DNA of 64,000 bases from positions 1-64,000 of the forward strand of contig JAFUZJ010000019.1 of the NCBI GenBank assembly GCA_017476665.1, read 5' to 3'. The notes beneath the pieces are model-generated. The model made no database searches, was not told the origin of the DNA, and saw only the letters and a program-made list of their open reading frames with translations. The stretch's first letter is position 1; each line of letters starts with the position of its first letter. Positions 1-8,897 of the stretch are shown one piece after another. Source of the stretch: Lachnospiraceae bacterium (GTDB lineage Bacteria; Bacillota; Clostridia; Lachnospirales; Lachnospiraceae). The position numbers and the translations under genes are program-made.

Positions 1-407
1 CTGGGGATCTCTTCTGCATCCCTCACCAGATAACTGTATTTTACAAACGACTCTGCTGCGCCCGTAATATCCGCTTCCTGAAATACATCGCTGCCCAGCA
101 GTTCACTGTTCACCTGCCCGGTGATACAGATCAGAGGGATACTGTCCGCAAAAGCGGTGGCAATTCCCGTGATCAGATTGGTCGCACCGGGTCCGCTGGT
201 CACGGCGCAGACGCCGGGTTTCCCGGTCAGGCGCGCCATACCACTGGCCGCGTGTGCCGCATTTTGTTCTGTGCGGATCAGTACGGTTCGAATATCCGAA
301 TTCAAAATACTGTTATAAAAAGGACAGATTGCAACGCCGGGATAGCCGAATACCGTGGTAACGCCTTCCGCCTCCAGACATTTTACAATCGCATCTGCTC
401 CGATCAT
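1..407 (-). CDS. Acetolactate synthase-like ThDP enzyme, N-terminal part (cut by window edge)
   Basis: This is the first ~135 residues of a thiamine-diphosphate enzyme of the acetolactate synthase family; the rest lies beyond base 1. Translating the minus strand from ATG at 407 gives MIGADAIVKCLEAEG, then FGYPG, RTEQNAAHAA and TSGPGATNLITG. These are the ThDP-binding glutamate region and the conserved Gly-rich loop of the Pyr domain. An AGGAGG at 415-420 fixes the start. It is a second copy beside the ilvB at 24783-26474, and the two N-termini are clearly paralogous (TSGPGATNL in both, HAASGMAR here against HAADGYAR there). It follows metH by 51 bases and has its own promoter. Whether it makes acetolactate or is another ThDP decarboxylase cannot be told from this fragment. 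Confidence 0.85.
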   Translation of the reverse strand, partial: MIGADAIVKCLEAEGVTTVFGYPGVAICPFYNSILNSDIRTVLIRTEQNAAHAASGMARLTGKPGVCAVTSGPGATNLITGIATAFADSIPLICITGQVNSELLGSDVFQEADITGAAESFVKYSYLVRDAEEIP

Positions 408-446
408 TTTATTTCCTCCTTGCAACCCTATCAACTAAACCTATTA

Positions 447-476
447 ATTATAACATATTTACCCCTGTCCATTCAA
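447..476 (-). promoter_or_regulatory. Promoter of the acetolactate synthase-like gene
   Basis: On the minus strand a -35 TTGAAT (471-476) and a perfect -10 TATAAT (447-452) are separated by 18 bases. The -35 lies inside the last codons of metH, so the downstream gene can be transcribed independently of metH. Recognition is by consensus only. Confidence 0.5.
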
Positions 477-2945
477 GCGTTTTGCTAATTTTACCGCTTC
501 GGCTGCATCATTGGAATATCCGTCCGCTCCGATCTCATCCGCATATTCCTGCGTGATCACCGCACCTCCGATCATCACCTTGGAGGAAACGCCGGCTTTC
601 TTCGCCTCTGTAATGACTTCCCGCATTCTTTGCATCGTAGTGGTCATCAATGCGGAAAGGGCAATGATCTGTGCGTTGTGTTCTTTTGCTGTCCGCAAAA
701 TGATCTCCGCCGGCACATCTTTGCCCAGATCGATCACCTGAAAACCATAGTTTTTCAACATCAATGCGACCAGATTTTTGCCGATATCATGAATATCTCC
801 TTCCACAGTCGCAATCACCACCACCGGTTTGTTCTGGTTTTCGGTCTCCTGCAGGAGCAACGGTTCCAGAACAGCGATGGAATTTTTCATCGCTTCCGCG
901 CTGGCAATCAGCTGCGGCAGAAAATATTTTCCTTTGTCAAAATACTCTCCGACCAGATTGATTGCCGGCAGCAGAACATCATTCAGCAGTGCGTCCGGCG
1001 TCTCTCCGGCATCCAGAGCCGCCTGTGTCAGCTTGGCGATTCCGTTGCGGTTTCCTTTTAAAACTGCGTTATGTAATACATTTCCAGATTCGGATTTCAT
1101 GGATTGGTCCGCGGGAACAACTGCCTCCGATACAGTCACCTTCTTGGCTTCCAGCGCTGCTTTCCGCTCTTTTTCTTCCCGCCGCTCCCTGGCCACGGCA
1201 GAATACTCAATATATCTTAAATCTGCGCCTTCTTTGGCAAGAAGCAGATCCGTTGCAAATGCGCAGCACATCAGCATTTCCTGAGAAGGATTGGCGATTG
1301 CCATAGTCAGACCCTCTTTGATCGCCAGCGATAAAAACGCCGTATTTACAAAACTTCTCTCCGGCATACCGAAAGAAATATTAGACAGTCCGCAGATGGT
1401 TGCAAATCCCCGCTCTTTGCAAAAACGGATCGTTTCCAACGTTTCCAAACCCGCCTTCTTATTTGCACCTACCGTTGCCACCAAGCCGTCCACCACGATG
1501 TCTTCCCGTCGCATACCTAACGAAAAAGCACCTTCACTGACTTTCCGGATGATCTCCTTTTTCTCATCCAGATTTTCCGGCAGCCCCTTGTCCGAAAGCG
1601 GCAACAGGATAAACATTGCACCGTACTTTGCCACGATGGGCAAAAGCTCCTCAAATTTCGCTTTCTCATAAGAGACGGAATTGACCAGAGCTCTGCCCGG
1701 ATAGGCTCTCAGTGCAGCCTCCAAAACATCCACATGGCTGGAATCCAGGGAAAGGGGCAGATTCGTGACACCACTGACCTCCTCGATCACCCGCAGCATC
1801 ATGGCTTTCTCATCAATACCGCTCATTCCCATATTGACGTCCAGGATCTGGGCGCCGCAGGCCTCCTGCTCCTCCGCAAACTGCAGCACTCTGTCCGTAT
1901 TACCCTCCCGCAGTTCCGCCTGCAGAGCTTTTTTCCCTGTGGGATTGATCCGTTCTCCCACTACCATAAACGGATCATTCAGCCAAAATGCAACCGTCAT
2001 CCGTTCACTGGTAAGATATCGCACCCCCTCCGGTCTTCTGGCTGCATTTATCTTCTTTACTTTTCCAAACCGCTCATAAGCAGCGCGGATATGCGCAGGT
2101 GTTGTTCCGCAGCAGCCACCGAGCACAGCAGCTCCCTGTGCCACCAACAGTTCCATCTGCTCACCGAATTCCTCCGCCCCCATACCGTAATAGGTATTTC
2201 CGTTCTGATCCAGAAGCGGCAGACCGGCATTCGGTTTTGCAATCACAGGGATCGTGGTGACCTCGGCAATCTCTTTGATCACCTGCTGCATTTTATCCGG
2301 TCCGGTGGAGCAGTTCGCGCCCACCGCACAGGCTCCCAGGCTCTCCGCAACGATCGCCGCAGTACGGGCATCCGTCCCGTAAAGCATTCTGCCCTCCGGC
2401 TCAAAGGTAAAGGTCACCATCACCGGAAGATCACAGACTTCTTTGGCCGCGATCAGCGCCGCCCGGGTTTCCGCAAGGCTCATCATCGTCTCCACCACGA
2501 TCAGATCCACCCCCGCAGCCACCAGGTACCGTATTTGCTCTTTATAGACATCGATCAATGTCTCAAGTTCCATTTTCCCCATGGGGCGCAATTGCTCCCC
2601 TGTCATGGTCAGATCTCCGGCAATATAAACTTTCCGATCCGCAGACGTATCCGCCGCCCGCCGGGAGATTGCTACCAATTTACGGATCATATCTTCCATT
2701 CGGTCAGCCAGTCCGTACTCCGCCAATTTGATCCGGTTCGCCGTAAAAGTTGGAGCATACAGAATGTCCGTACCGGCTTTCACATAATCTTCCTGCAATT
2801 TCTGCATAATATCCGGATGCTCTAAGATCCATTGCTCAGGGCAGACGCCGGATGGCATCCCTGCCTTTACCAGATTGGAGCCCGTTGCCCCGTCCAGATA
2901 AATAAATCGATCCTGCGCCAATTCCTTAAATTCTGATCCTGTCAT
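459..2945 (-). CDS. metH: Cobalamin-dependent methionine synthase, short form
   Basis: Transfers a methyl group from methyltetrahydrofolate through cobalamin to homocysteine, giving methionine and THF. The 828 residues hold a homocysteine-binding TIM barrel (about 1-290), with zinc ligands Cys212 in GANCSTG and Cys278/279 in GGCCGTT. A pterin-binding domain follows (about 315-580, starting at VVGERINPTGKK), then the cobalamin cap and Rossmann domains (about 620-828). The DxHxxG base-off signature is visible as DIHDIGKN near residue 715. The protein ends after the B12 domain, so the C-terminal SAM-binding reactivation domain of the ~1230-residue E. coli enzyme is absent. This is usual in Clostridia, where reactivation is thought to be done by a separate protein, not seen here. 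No S-box or cobalamin riboswitch is visible in the short leader. Confidence 0.95.
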   Translation of the reverse strand: MTGSEFKELAQDRFIYLDGATGSNLVKAGMPSGVCPEQWILEHPDIMQKLQEDYVKAGTDILYAPTFTANRIKLAEYGLADRMEDMIRKLVAISRRAADTSADRKVYIAGDLTMTGEQLRPMGKMELETLIDVYKEQIRYLVAAGVDLIVVETMMSLAETRAALIAAKEVCDLPVMVTFTFEPEGRMLYGTDARTAAIVAESLGACAVGANCSTGPDKMQQVIKEIAEVTTIPVIAKPNAGLPLLDQNGNTYYGMGAEEFGEQMELLVAQGAAVLGGCCGTTPAHIRAAYERFGKVKKINAARRPEGVRYLTSERMTVAFWLNDPFMVVGERINPTGKKALQAELREGNTDRVLQFAEEQEACGAQILDVNMGMSGIDEKAMMLRVIEEVSGVTNLPLSLDSSHVDVLEAALRAYPGRALVNSVSYEKAKFEELLPIVAKYGAMFILLPLSDKGLPENLDEKKEIIRKVSEGAFSLGMRREDIVVDGLVATVGANKKAGLETLETIRFCKERGFATICGLSNISFGMPERSFVNTAFLSLAIKEGLTMAIANPSQEMLMCCAFATDLLLAKEGADLRYIEYSAVARERREEKERKAALEAKKVTVSEAVVPADQSMKSESGNVLHNAVLKGNRNGIAKLTQAALDAGETPDALLNDVLLPAINLVGEYFDKGKYFLPQLIASAEAMKNSIAVLEPLLLQETENQNKPVVVIATVEGDIHDIGKNLVALMLKNYGFQVIDLGKDVPAEIILRTAKEHNAQIIALSALMTTTMQRMREVITEAKKAGVSSKVMIGGAVITQEYADEIGADGYSNDAAEAVKLAKRLNGQG

Positions 2946-2976
2946 TTGCTGTCATCTCCCTGTCTTATTGATGCCG

Positions 2977-3006
2977 ATTATACCACATATCTATTGCCAT
3001 ACGCAA
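2977..3006 (-). promoter_or_regulatory. Promoter of metH
   Basis: Minus-strand -35 TTGCGT (3001-3006) and -10 TATAAT (2977-2982) with an 18-base spacer. The transcript would begin about 25 bases before the metH start, so there is no room for a SAM or B12 riboswitch between promoter and gene. Confidence 0.6.
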
Positions 3007-3108
3007 ATAAACTTCTTAAGATTTTGGGATAGCCGCACGAAAATGTTGCGTCGCAAACAAAAATATGATAAATTCGTATAGAAGTATTTTGATTCGGAGG
3101 ATATTGCT

Positions 3109-3576
3109 TTGAAAAGAAAAATATGCGCGACCCTGACAGGACTATTGGCAGCGGTTCTTCTCGCTTCCTGTGGTGCCGACCCTGCGCTGTCCCGTTTTAA
3201 AACGGATATGGACAAATTTTGCAACAATGTTGCGGAGATAAATGATGCGATCAACGCGATCGATGTCGGCGACGAAAACGCTCCGACCCTTGCGCTGGAA
3301 TATCTGGATCGGTTGGACAAAGAATTTCAGAATTTTGCAGAAATGGATTTTCCCGAAGATTATGACTATCTGGAGCCCCTTGCCGACGAAGCCGGCTCTT
3401 ATATGGCCGAAGCCGTAAAAAGCTACCATCAGGCTTACGCCGACGGAGGCTATGACAAATCCACCGCCGATTACGCCAGAGAGAATTCCGCAAGAGCATT
3501 CAAACGCGTTCAGGTCATTCTGGATATTCTGCACGGGGAGATGCCGGACAATGCAGAGGAATCAGCACAAAACTGA
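3109..3576 (+). CDS. Small predicted lipoprotein
   Basis: A 155-residue secreted protein of unknown function. It starts with a TTG codon placed 8 bases after GGAGG (3096-3100); no ATG in this frame fits. The N-terminus MKRKICATLTGLLAAVLLASC is a lipoprotein signal peptide with lipobox LASC, so the mature protein would begin at Cys and be membrane-anchored. The rest is acidic and helical, rich in Asp, Glu, Ala and Tyr, with no recognised catalytic motif. It is monocistronic: divergent from metH and closed by a strong terminator. Confidence 0.8.
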   Translation: MKRKICATLTGLLAAVLLASCGADPALSRFKTDMDKFCNNVAEINDAINAIDVGDENAPTLALEYLDRLDKEFQNFAEMDFPEDYDYLEPLADEAGSYMAEAVKSYHQAYADGGYDKSTADYARENSARAFKRVQVILDILHGEMPDNAEESAQN

Positions 3577-3588
3577 TCTTTATGAATT

Positions 3589-3618
3589 AAAAAAGTGTGC
3601 CGTGCGGCACACTTTTTT
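3589..3618. terminator. Bidirectional intrinsic terminator
   Basis: A perfect 13-bp stem: A6 plus GTGTGCC, a GTGC loop, then GGCACAC plus T6. The symmetrical A and T tracts let it serve both the lipoprotein gene (+) and the convergent DUF4870-like gene (-), whose stop is at 3657. Confidence 0.9.
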
Positions 3619-3656
3619 ATGTAGTATTACTACCGGTATCAATTTGCTCTCTTATA

Positions 3657-3947
3657 TTAGTTCAAAAGCTGAATTCCACCGATCAAAGGCAGAGGCTTCT
3701 CCTCATCCTTGCAAGCGGATACGATACCCATGATTGCAAATACAAGGATTACAACAGAAAGAATGCAGCCAACAAAAGCGCCAACTACAGGAATCACCGC
3801 AACAACACCGGCAATCACATTTCCAAGAATCAGAACAAGACCCTGATTCAAATGGAACTTTGCACCCTCTTTGTCACCTGCCAGGAAACCGATCAGCCAA
3901 AAGATCAATCCCAGATAAGCAAAAATACTCGTTACTTTCTTATTCAT
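3657..3947 (-). CDS. Small membrane protein, DUF4870/Tic20-like
   Basis: About 96 residues with three hydrophobic segments. It carries the family hallmark of an early AYLGLIFWLIG helix followed by KFHLNQGL, where Asn-Gln sits before the second membrane segment. The start is placed at ATG 3945-3947 (MNKKVTSIFAYLG) because an AGGAG lies just upstream and the longer frame has neither a good start nor a good ribosome binding site. It has its own promoter inside the gap to the DUF2752 gene. The function of this family is not established. Confidence 0.8.
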   Translation of the reverse strand: MNKKVTSIFAYLGLIFWLIGFLAGDKEGAKFHLNQGLVLILGNVIAGVVAVIPVVGAFVGCILSVVILVFAIMGIVSACKDEEKPLPLIGGIQLLN

Positions 3948-3998
3948 AATTTTCTCCTTTTCTGTCCCCTCAGGACTGTACAACTTAACTTCCACACT

Positions 3999-4027
3999 AC
4001 TATAATATATGTAAGGGCTTTCGTCAA
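3999..4027 (-). promoter_or_regulatory. Promoter of the DUF4870-like gene
   Basis: Minus-strand -35 TTGACG (4022-4027) and -10 TATAGT (3999-4004), spacer 17. The DUF4870-like gene can therefore be expressed apart from the two genes upstream of it. Confidence 0.65.
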
Positions 4028-4077
4028 GACATTTATTTTATGAAAATTTAATGTTTTCCAAAATATCCTTTCATTTT

Positions 4078-4515
4078 CTAAATCATGACAATGCCAAACA
4101 TAAACTTTAAAACATTTTTTAAAACAAAATTCAGGATCAGCACAACAATCATCCCATACATGATCCACTCACGAAATTTCATTCCTTTCACGAAAGGCAC
4201 ATGCAGTTTTTCCAACGTATGACTGAGCATAAAGGCCAGATACATTATCACACAGTAAAGCAATAACGGATGATACCACAAGGATTGCAGAATATGCCCG
4301 TGCGCCAATGCCACCAAGGATCTCGTCCCCCCGCATCCGGGACAATAGATCCCCCACAGTTCCCAGAAGATACACCCGCCTTTCAGATGCGGAACGATCC
4401 AATTCACAACCGCCAAAACTGACAGAAGCCCGACCGGAAACGTAAGCAATCCAAAGAAATACAACGCATCCTCCGTGCTCATCTCGCTCAGATCAATCTT
4501 TTTTCGCTCTTTCAC
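4078..4515 (-). CDS. DUF2752 membrane protein
   Basis: A 145-residue protein with a cytoplasmic N-terminus and about three membrane segments. The DUF2752 signature CPGCGGTRS (middle of the protein) is followed by a histidine- and tryptophan-containing stretch, SLWYHPLL. The two cysteines suggest metal binding or a redox role, but no function is established. The gene begins 1 base after the stop of the DUF4190-like gene, so the pair is almost certainly co-transcribed and translationally coupled. Confidence 0.85.
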   Translation of the reverse strand: MKERKKIDLSEMSTEDALYFFGLLTFPVGLLSVLAVVNWIVPHLKGGCIFWELWGIYCPGCGGTRSLVALAHGHILQSLWYHPLLLYCVIMYLAFMLSHTLEKLHVPFVKGMKFREWIMYGMIVVLILNFVLKNVLKFMFGIVMI

Positions 4516-4516
4516 C

Positions 4517-5023
4517 TTACATCATCTCATCCATATAAGCCATACCGCCCAAAACGAAGAAATAAATGACGGTAAGAACACCGACTACAATTGCAATAAC
4601 GGAGCACACAATTCCCGCAGTGCCCACACCACTCTTCCGATTCTTGTTTCCTACGATTCCGAGGATCAGGCCTATGATTCCGAATACCAGACCTACGCCG
4701 CAGCAGCAATCCAGCAAAATACCGCAAATGCCCAGAATCAGGCTGGCGATTGCCGTACCGGGTGTCTTTTGCTCCTCCGTCACAGGCTCCCCATATACCG
4801 CGGTATTATCCGTATAAGTATTATTTTGATACGCATTATTGGTATACGTATTATTAGCCGCATTATCGGTATAAGTCGTTCCGTTGCTGTAGATCGGATC
4901 GCTGTAAGCCCCCGTGTTATCCTGATAGGAATTCGCCGCAGGCGTGGCAACTGGCGCTACATTCTGGTCAAAGCCCTGACCGTTGCTCTGCTCATTTCCG
5001 TTCTGAAAATTTTGTCCGTCCAT
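4517..5023 (-). CDS. DUF4190-type membrane protein with Asn/Tyr/Thr-rich tail
   Basis: A 168-residue protein. About 95 residues of low-complexity N-terminus rich in Asn, Gln, Tyr and Thr, with short repeats of the NNTYTDN kind, precede a C-terminal two-helix membrane domain of DUF4190 type (IASLILGICGILL ... GIVCSVIAIVVGV). The start is placed at ATG 5021-5023 (MDGQNFQNG), preceded by AAGGAGAG; the longer frame starts in the promoter leader. It is the first gene of the DUF4190-DUF2752 pair. Proteins of this plan are common in Clostridia, but their role is unknown. Confidence 0.8.
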   Translation of the reverse strand: MDGQNFQNGNEQSNGQGFDQNVAPVATPAANSYQDNTGAYSDPIYSNGTTYTDNAANNTYTNNAYQNNTYTDNTAVYGEPVTEEQKTPGTAIASLILGICGILLDCCCGVGLVFGIIGLILGIVGNKNRKSGVGTAGIVCSVIAIVVGVLTVIYFFVLGGMAYMDEMM

Positions 5024-5079
5024 TCCAAACTCTCCTTTGCGTTGTAAAAATAAAATCAAAAAGTTACACAAGCGCCTCT

Positions 5080-5108
5080 ATTATATCTGATTCTACCGAC
5101 AAGGTCAA
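5080..5108 (-). promoter_or_regulatory. Strong promoter of the DUF4190-DUF2752 pair
   Basis: Minus-strand TTGACC (5103-5108) and TATAAT (5080-5085), spacer exactly 17. The -35 overlaps the last codons of topB. Confidence 0.75.
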
Positions 5109-7138
5109 TGACTTTTCTTGTAATTTGCCTCTGCAGTACGGAATTGGGCATACAGATTTCCCTGGTTATTCATCTGTTTTACATAATTGGTTCGTCTGAC
5201 CACAAAATCTTTCAGTTTCACCATATACTCGTCCGAACTGATCTTCCCGTCCGCCACCTGGGTCAGCCCCTTCTCCCAGCTTGCCGTCAATGCCGGATTC
5301 AGCAAAGGCCGGATGGCCGAATCCACCACATCATAAATCATCTCTCCCATCAGCGTCGGTGTCAGGACCTGCGTCTTCTTATTCAGTGACAGGTATTCGA
5401 TCTTCACCAGTTTCTTTAAGATCTCCGCTCTCGTCGCACTGGTTCCGATTCCGCTTCCCTTGATCTGGGCGCGCAACTCTTCATCCTCAATAAATTGTCC
5501 CGCATTTTCCATGGTCAGGATAATGCTTCCGGATGTATAGCGCTTGGGTGGCGACGTTTCCCCCTCCTTGATCTCATATTCTTCCGGGCTCACCGCATCA
5601 CCCTTTTTCAGCTTCATCAGCAACGCCAGAAGCGCTGCGCTGCATTTTTCCTCCGTCTCTTCCTTCTCTCCGTCTTCCCCGTTTTTTTTCGTTTGCGTCT
5701 GTTCCTTTGCATCCTTCTTAAAAGAATACTCCGTCACCTTGAGATACCCTTCCTCCGCCAGCACCTTAAAATTGGCAAAGAAGCTTTCCTCTTTTACTTT
5801 CACGCAAAGGGCAACCTTCTGATAAACCGCCGGCGGATAAAAAATACTTAGGAACCGCCTCACGATCACCTCATACACCTTCGTTGCCGTCGGTGCCAGC
5901 CCCCCCAGGTTGTTCAGTCCCTGGCCGGTGGGAATAATGGCATAATGATCCGTGATCTGCTTATCATTCACATACCTTGTCTTCGCAATGTTCTTATAAT
6001 TGCCCTGAGCCAGCACCTCCGATGCATAACCGTTTACCAATCCGTAATTCCTAAGACCGCCGATATTTTTGTGAATCTCCTTGGCCACCGCAGTGGACAG
6101 CACTCTGGCATCCGTTCTGGGATAAGTGACCATCTTTTTTTCATATAATTCCTGGACGATCTGAAGCGTCTCATCCGGGCTGATCTTAAAAAGCTTGGAA
6201 CAGTCATTCTGCAATTCCGCCAGATTATAAAGCAGCGGCGCATTTTTATTCTCTTTCTTCCGCTCTATGCTCCCTACATGTCCGCTCTCCACGGGTTCCT
6301 CTTTGAGATGCTCGATCAGTTTTTGGGCCTGAATCTTCTCTTTAAAACCATTCTCCTTATACAGTGCGGGAGAATTGAAATAAGGCGAACCTTCCACCGC
6401 CCTCCATTCCGCCGGAAAGCTCTCCTCCCCCAGTTTCATATCAGCAACTACCCTGTAAAAAGGCGTTTTTACAAAAGAACGGATTTCCCGCTCTCTGTTC
6501 ACGATCATGCCGAGCACACAGGTCATCACGCGCCCTACGGAGATCACTGCCTTATCCCGCTTCAAAAAATCCTTTACATTCCTTCCGTACTTCAACGTCA
6601 GCACTCTGGAAAAATTAATGCCCATCAGATAATCTTCTTTGGCACGCAAATACGCGGCATCACTCAGTGCATCATATTCCGACAGATCTTTTGCCTCTTT
6701 GATGCCGCGCAGGATCTCTTCCTCGGTCTGGGAATCGATCCAGACGCGAAGCCTTTTCTTGCCCTTCACTCCGGCCATTTGCTCGACCAGGCGATAGATA
6801 TATTCTCCCTCCCGCCCTGAGTCCGTACATACATAGATCGTATCCACATCCTCTCTGGTCAAAAGACCGCTGACAATCCGATACTGCTTTGCCGCGCTCT
6901 GGATCACCTCATACTTAAACTGTTCCGGCACAAAAGGGATCGTGTTAAAACTCCATCTGCGCAAAGTCTCATCGTAGACCTCAGGATAACTCATGGTCAC
7001 AAGATGCCCCACGCACCAGGTTACAATCGTATTCTCCGCTTCCAGATATCCGTCGTATTTTTTCGCATTTATTTTGAGAGCGTCGGCGAATTGTCTCGCG
7101 ACGCTCGGTTTCTCAGCTATAAAAAGATATTTTCCCAT
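5105..7138 (-). CDS. topB: DNA topoisomerase III (type IA)
   Basis: A 677-residue type IA topoisomerase that cuts one strand through a tyrosine-DNA link and unlinks DNA during replication and recombination. Residues 1-150 are a TOPRIM domain with the catalytic Glu in FIAEKPS and the Mg-binding acidic cluster in CTDSGREGEY. The active-site tyrosine is in MVTYPRTDAR, near residue 340. Glu-Lys-rich linkers occur around residues 485-530. No C-terminal zinc-ribbon cysteines are visible, which fits TopB rather than TopA. The gene starts 5 bases after the stop of the GGDEF/EAL gene, with an AGGTAA site inside that gap region. Confidence 0.93.
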   Translation of the reverse strand: MGKYLFIAEKPSVARQFADALKINAKKYDGYLEAENTIVTWCVGHLVTMSYPEVYDETLRRWSFNTIPFVPEQFKYEVIQSAAKQYRIVSGLLTREDVDTIYVCTDSGREGEYIYRLVEQMAGVKGKKRLRVWIDSQTEEEILRGIKEAKDLSEYDALSDAAYLRAKEDYLMGINFSRVLTLKYGRNVKDFLKRDKAVISVGRVMTCVLGMIVNREREIRSFVKTPFYRVVADMKLGEESFPAEWRAVEGSPYFNSPALYKENGFKEKIQAQKLIEHLKEEPVESGHVGSIERKKENKNAPLLYNLAELQNDCSKLFKISPDETLQIVQELYEKKMVTYPRTDARVLSTAVAKEIHKNIGGLRNYGLVNGYASEVLAQGNYKNIAKTRYVNDKQITDHYAIIPTGQGLNNLGGLAPTATKVYEVIVRRFLSIFYPPAVYQKVALCVKVKEESFFANFKVLAEEGYLKVTEYSFKKDAKEQTQTKKNGEDGEKEETEEKCSAALLALLMKLKKGDAVSPEEYEIKEGETSPPKRYTSGSIILTMENAGQFIEDEELRAQIKGSGIGTSATRAEILKKLVKIEYLSLNKKTQVLTPTLMGEMIYDVVDSAIRPLLNPALTASWEKGLTQVADGKISSDEYMVKLKDFVVRRTNYVKQMNNQGNLYAQFRTAEANYKKSH

Positions 7139-7143
7139 TCAAA

Positions 7144-8859
7144 TTACCTGTTTAAAAGTGTTTCAAACTGCTCTGCCGTCTGCGGCTTGCCCAACAGATA
7201 TCCCTGGATCATATCGCAGCCGATCGCATGCAGATAATCATACTGCGCCTGTTCTTCCACACCTTCTGCAATCGACTCGATCCCCAGAGACTTTACCATA
7301 TTGATAATAGACTCCGTGATGATCCTGGTGGCACTGTCGGCAAGGACGGTGTCAATAAAACTCTTGTCGATCTTAAGGGTATCAATAGGCAGTTTCTTCA
7401 GGTACGACAGAGAAGAAAAACCGGTTCCGAAATCATCTAACGACACCCGCACACCATGTCCGCGCAATATTTTCAGTTTATCAATTACTTTTTCAAAGTC
7501 CTCAATCAGAACGCTCTCCGTGATCTCAATCTCAACTTCATTCGGATTCACGTGATATTTACGTATGATCAGCAGCAGCGAATCCACAAAATCAATCTTA
7601 TTGTACTGAATGGCTGACACATTGATGGACAGGATAAACGGCTCCGCATATTTTTCCCTCCAGGCTGCAAATGTACGGATACTCTCCTCTATGACCCAGT
7701 CTCCAATCGGTATGATGCAGCCGTTTTTCTCTGCAATGGGAATAAAAACCGTGGGACTGATCATATGATTTTCTTCGTCTTTCCAGCGGATCAGCGCCTC
7801 CGCACCGCGAAGTTTCTTGTTGCCCGTATAAAACTGCGGCTGATAATAGAGTTCAAAATTGTTATGAAATGCCGCTTCTCTCAGCTTATTATCCAACTCG
7901 ACATTGCGCAGAAAATCATTCAGGATGGAAGCGTCAAAATACTTCATGGCATTTTTGCCCATACTCTTGCATCGATACATGACAATTTCCGCACAATTGA
8001 TCAGCTCCAGGGGCGTCGCTGCCGCTTCCGGATATTCAGCCACCCCTATGCTGACCGTAATGTTTACGTTTTGTTTGGTACTCAGTTCAAACGGATCCCG
8101 CGTTCTCTTCAGGATCGTCTTATAAATCTGCTCCGCGTTACACTCTACAGACGGATCGTAAATAGCGATACAATATACATCATTGTTCAGATGACAGGCA
8201 AACACATTATCTCTGGTCAGCTCCTTCAAAAAGCCTCCGAAAAGCTGAATCAGCTCATCACCCGCGATCATTCCCAAACCGTCATTTACCTTCTTAAAGT
8301 CATCGATATCTATGACCATCACACTGATGATATTGCGTTCCTTTTCCGCCCGGATCATGTAATCGTGCAGCATCGTCACAAAATAATTGCGGTTATACAA
8401 ACCGGTCATAGTGTCAAAATGCGCCATATATACTAATTCATCATGCTGTGATTTCATTTTCGTGGTATTTTCCACAACGATCAGTTTGTCCTGCGGATTG
8501 CCAAGGCTGTCATAATCGACTGTCGTCCGGAAAGAATACCAGCCCCTGCCGTCTTTATGCCTGCATTCCATAGCCGAAATGCCCTTGCCGGACTTTTCCA
8601 GAAAGATCACATCTCTGAGGGGCAGAACAGATTCCTCCTCCACCTCATCAAACACACGATTGATATCCTTGATATCCTGGATATCAAAATCAAAGAACTC
8701 CTGCCACCTGCCCATGGTCACAATCTGATTCTTCTCATAAGAAAAATAGACGTATGCACACTTGGATGCCTCGCAGATCATGGTATACATCTTTTCCTTG
8801 GCAGAAAGCTTCTGATTCATTGCTTTCAGCAGATCCATCTGATAATTCAACTCGTTCAT
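7144..8859 (-). CDS. Cyclic-di-GMP protein, degenerate GGDEF plus EAL phosphodiesterase
   Basis: About 571 residues without membrane segments. A PAS-like sensor region (about 25-135) is followed by a GGDEF domain (about 140-300) and an EAL domain (about 315-570). The cyclase signature reads AGDEL (199-203) instead of GGDEF, so cyclase activity is doubtful. The EAL domain looks complete: EAL in GAEALIRW, Asn in INVSA, EITES, DDFGTG, KIDKSF, EGVEE and QGYLLGKP. I therefore infer a cytosolic c-di-GMP phosphodiesterase tuned by the PAS and GGDEF parts. It lies between asd and topB in one direction. The ATG at 8857-8859 (MNELNY) is preferred over an in-frame GTG at 8874; neither has a strong ribosome binding site. 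Confidence 0.9.
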   Translation of the reverse strand: MNELNYQMDLLKAMNQKLSAKEKMYTMICEASKCAYVYFSYEKNQIVTMGRWQEFFDFDIQDIKDINRVFDEVEEESVLPLRDVIFLEKSGKGISAMECRHKDGRGWYSFRTTVDYDSLGNPQDKLIVVENTTKMKSQHDELVYMAHFDTMTGLYNRNYFVTMLHDYMIRAEKERNIISVMVIDIDDFKKVNDGLGMIAGDELIQLFGGFLKELTRDNVFACHLNNDVYCIAIYDPSVECNAEQIYKTILKRTRDPFELSTKQNVNITVSIGVAEYPEAAATPLELINCAEIVMYRCKSMGKNAMKYFDASILNDFLRNVELDNKLREAAFHNNFELYYQPQFYTGNKKLRGAEALIRWKDEENHMISPTVFIPIAEKNGCIIPIGDWVIEESIRTFAAWREKYAEPFILSINVSAIQYNKIDFVDSLLLIIRKYHVNPNEVEIEITESVLIEDFEKVIDKLKILRGHGVRVSLDDFGTGFSSLSYLKKLPIDTLKIDKSFIDTVLADSATRIITESIINMVKSLGIESIAEGVEEQAQYDYLHAIGCDMIQGYLLGKPQTAEQFETLLNR

Positions 8860-8897
8860 GACATAACCCCGCACTTTACTTCTTAAAGAAGTTTTCT

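Noticed and set aside
1734-2825. 363-codon open frame opposite metH
   Set aside because: Antisense shadow with skewed composition; metH has clear motifs and a promoter.
3101-3320. ATG-initiated or opposite-strand genes overlapping the lipoprotein gene
   Set aside because: The TTG start with GGAGG and a lipobox explains the region; the opposite frames have no motifs.
8866-8890. Short ACTTCTT/AAGAAGT palindrome between asd and the GGDEF/EAL gene
   Set aside because: AT-rich, no T tract, and no promoter near; too weak for a terminator or operator call.
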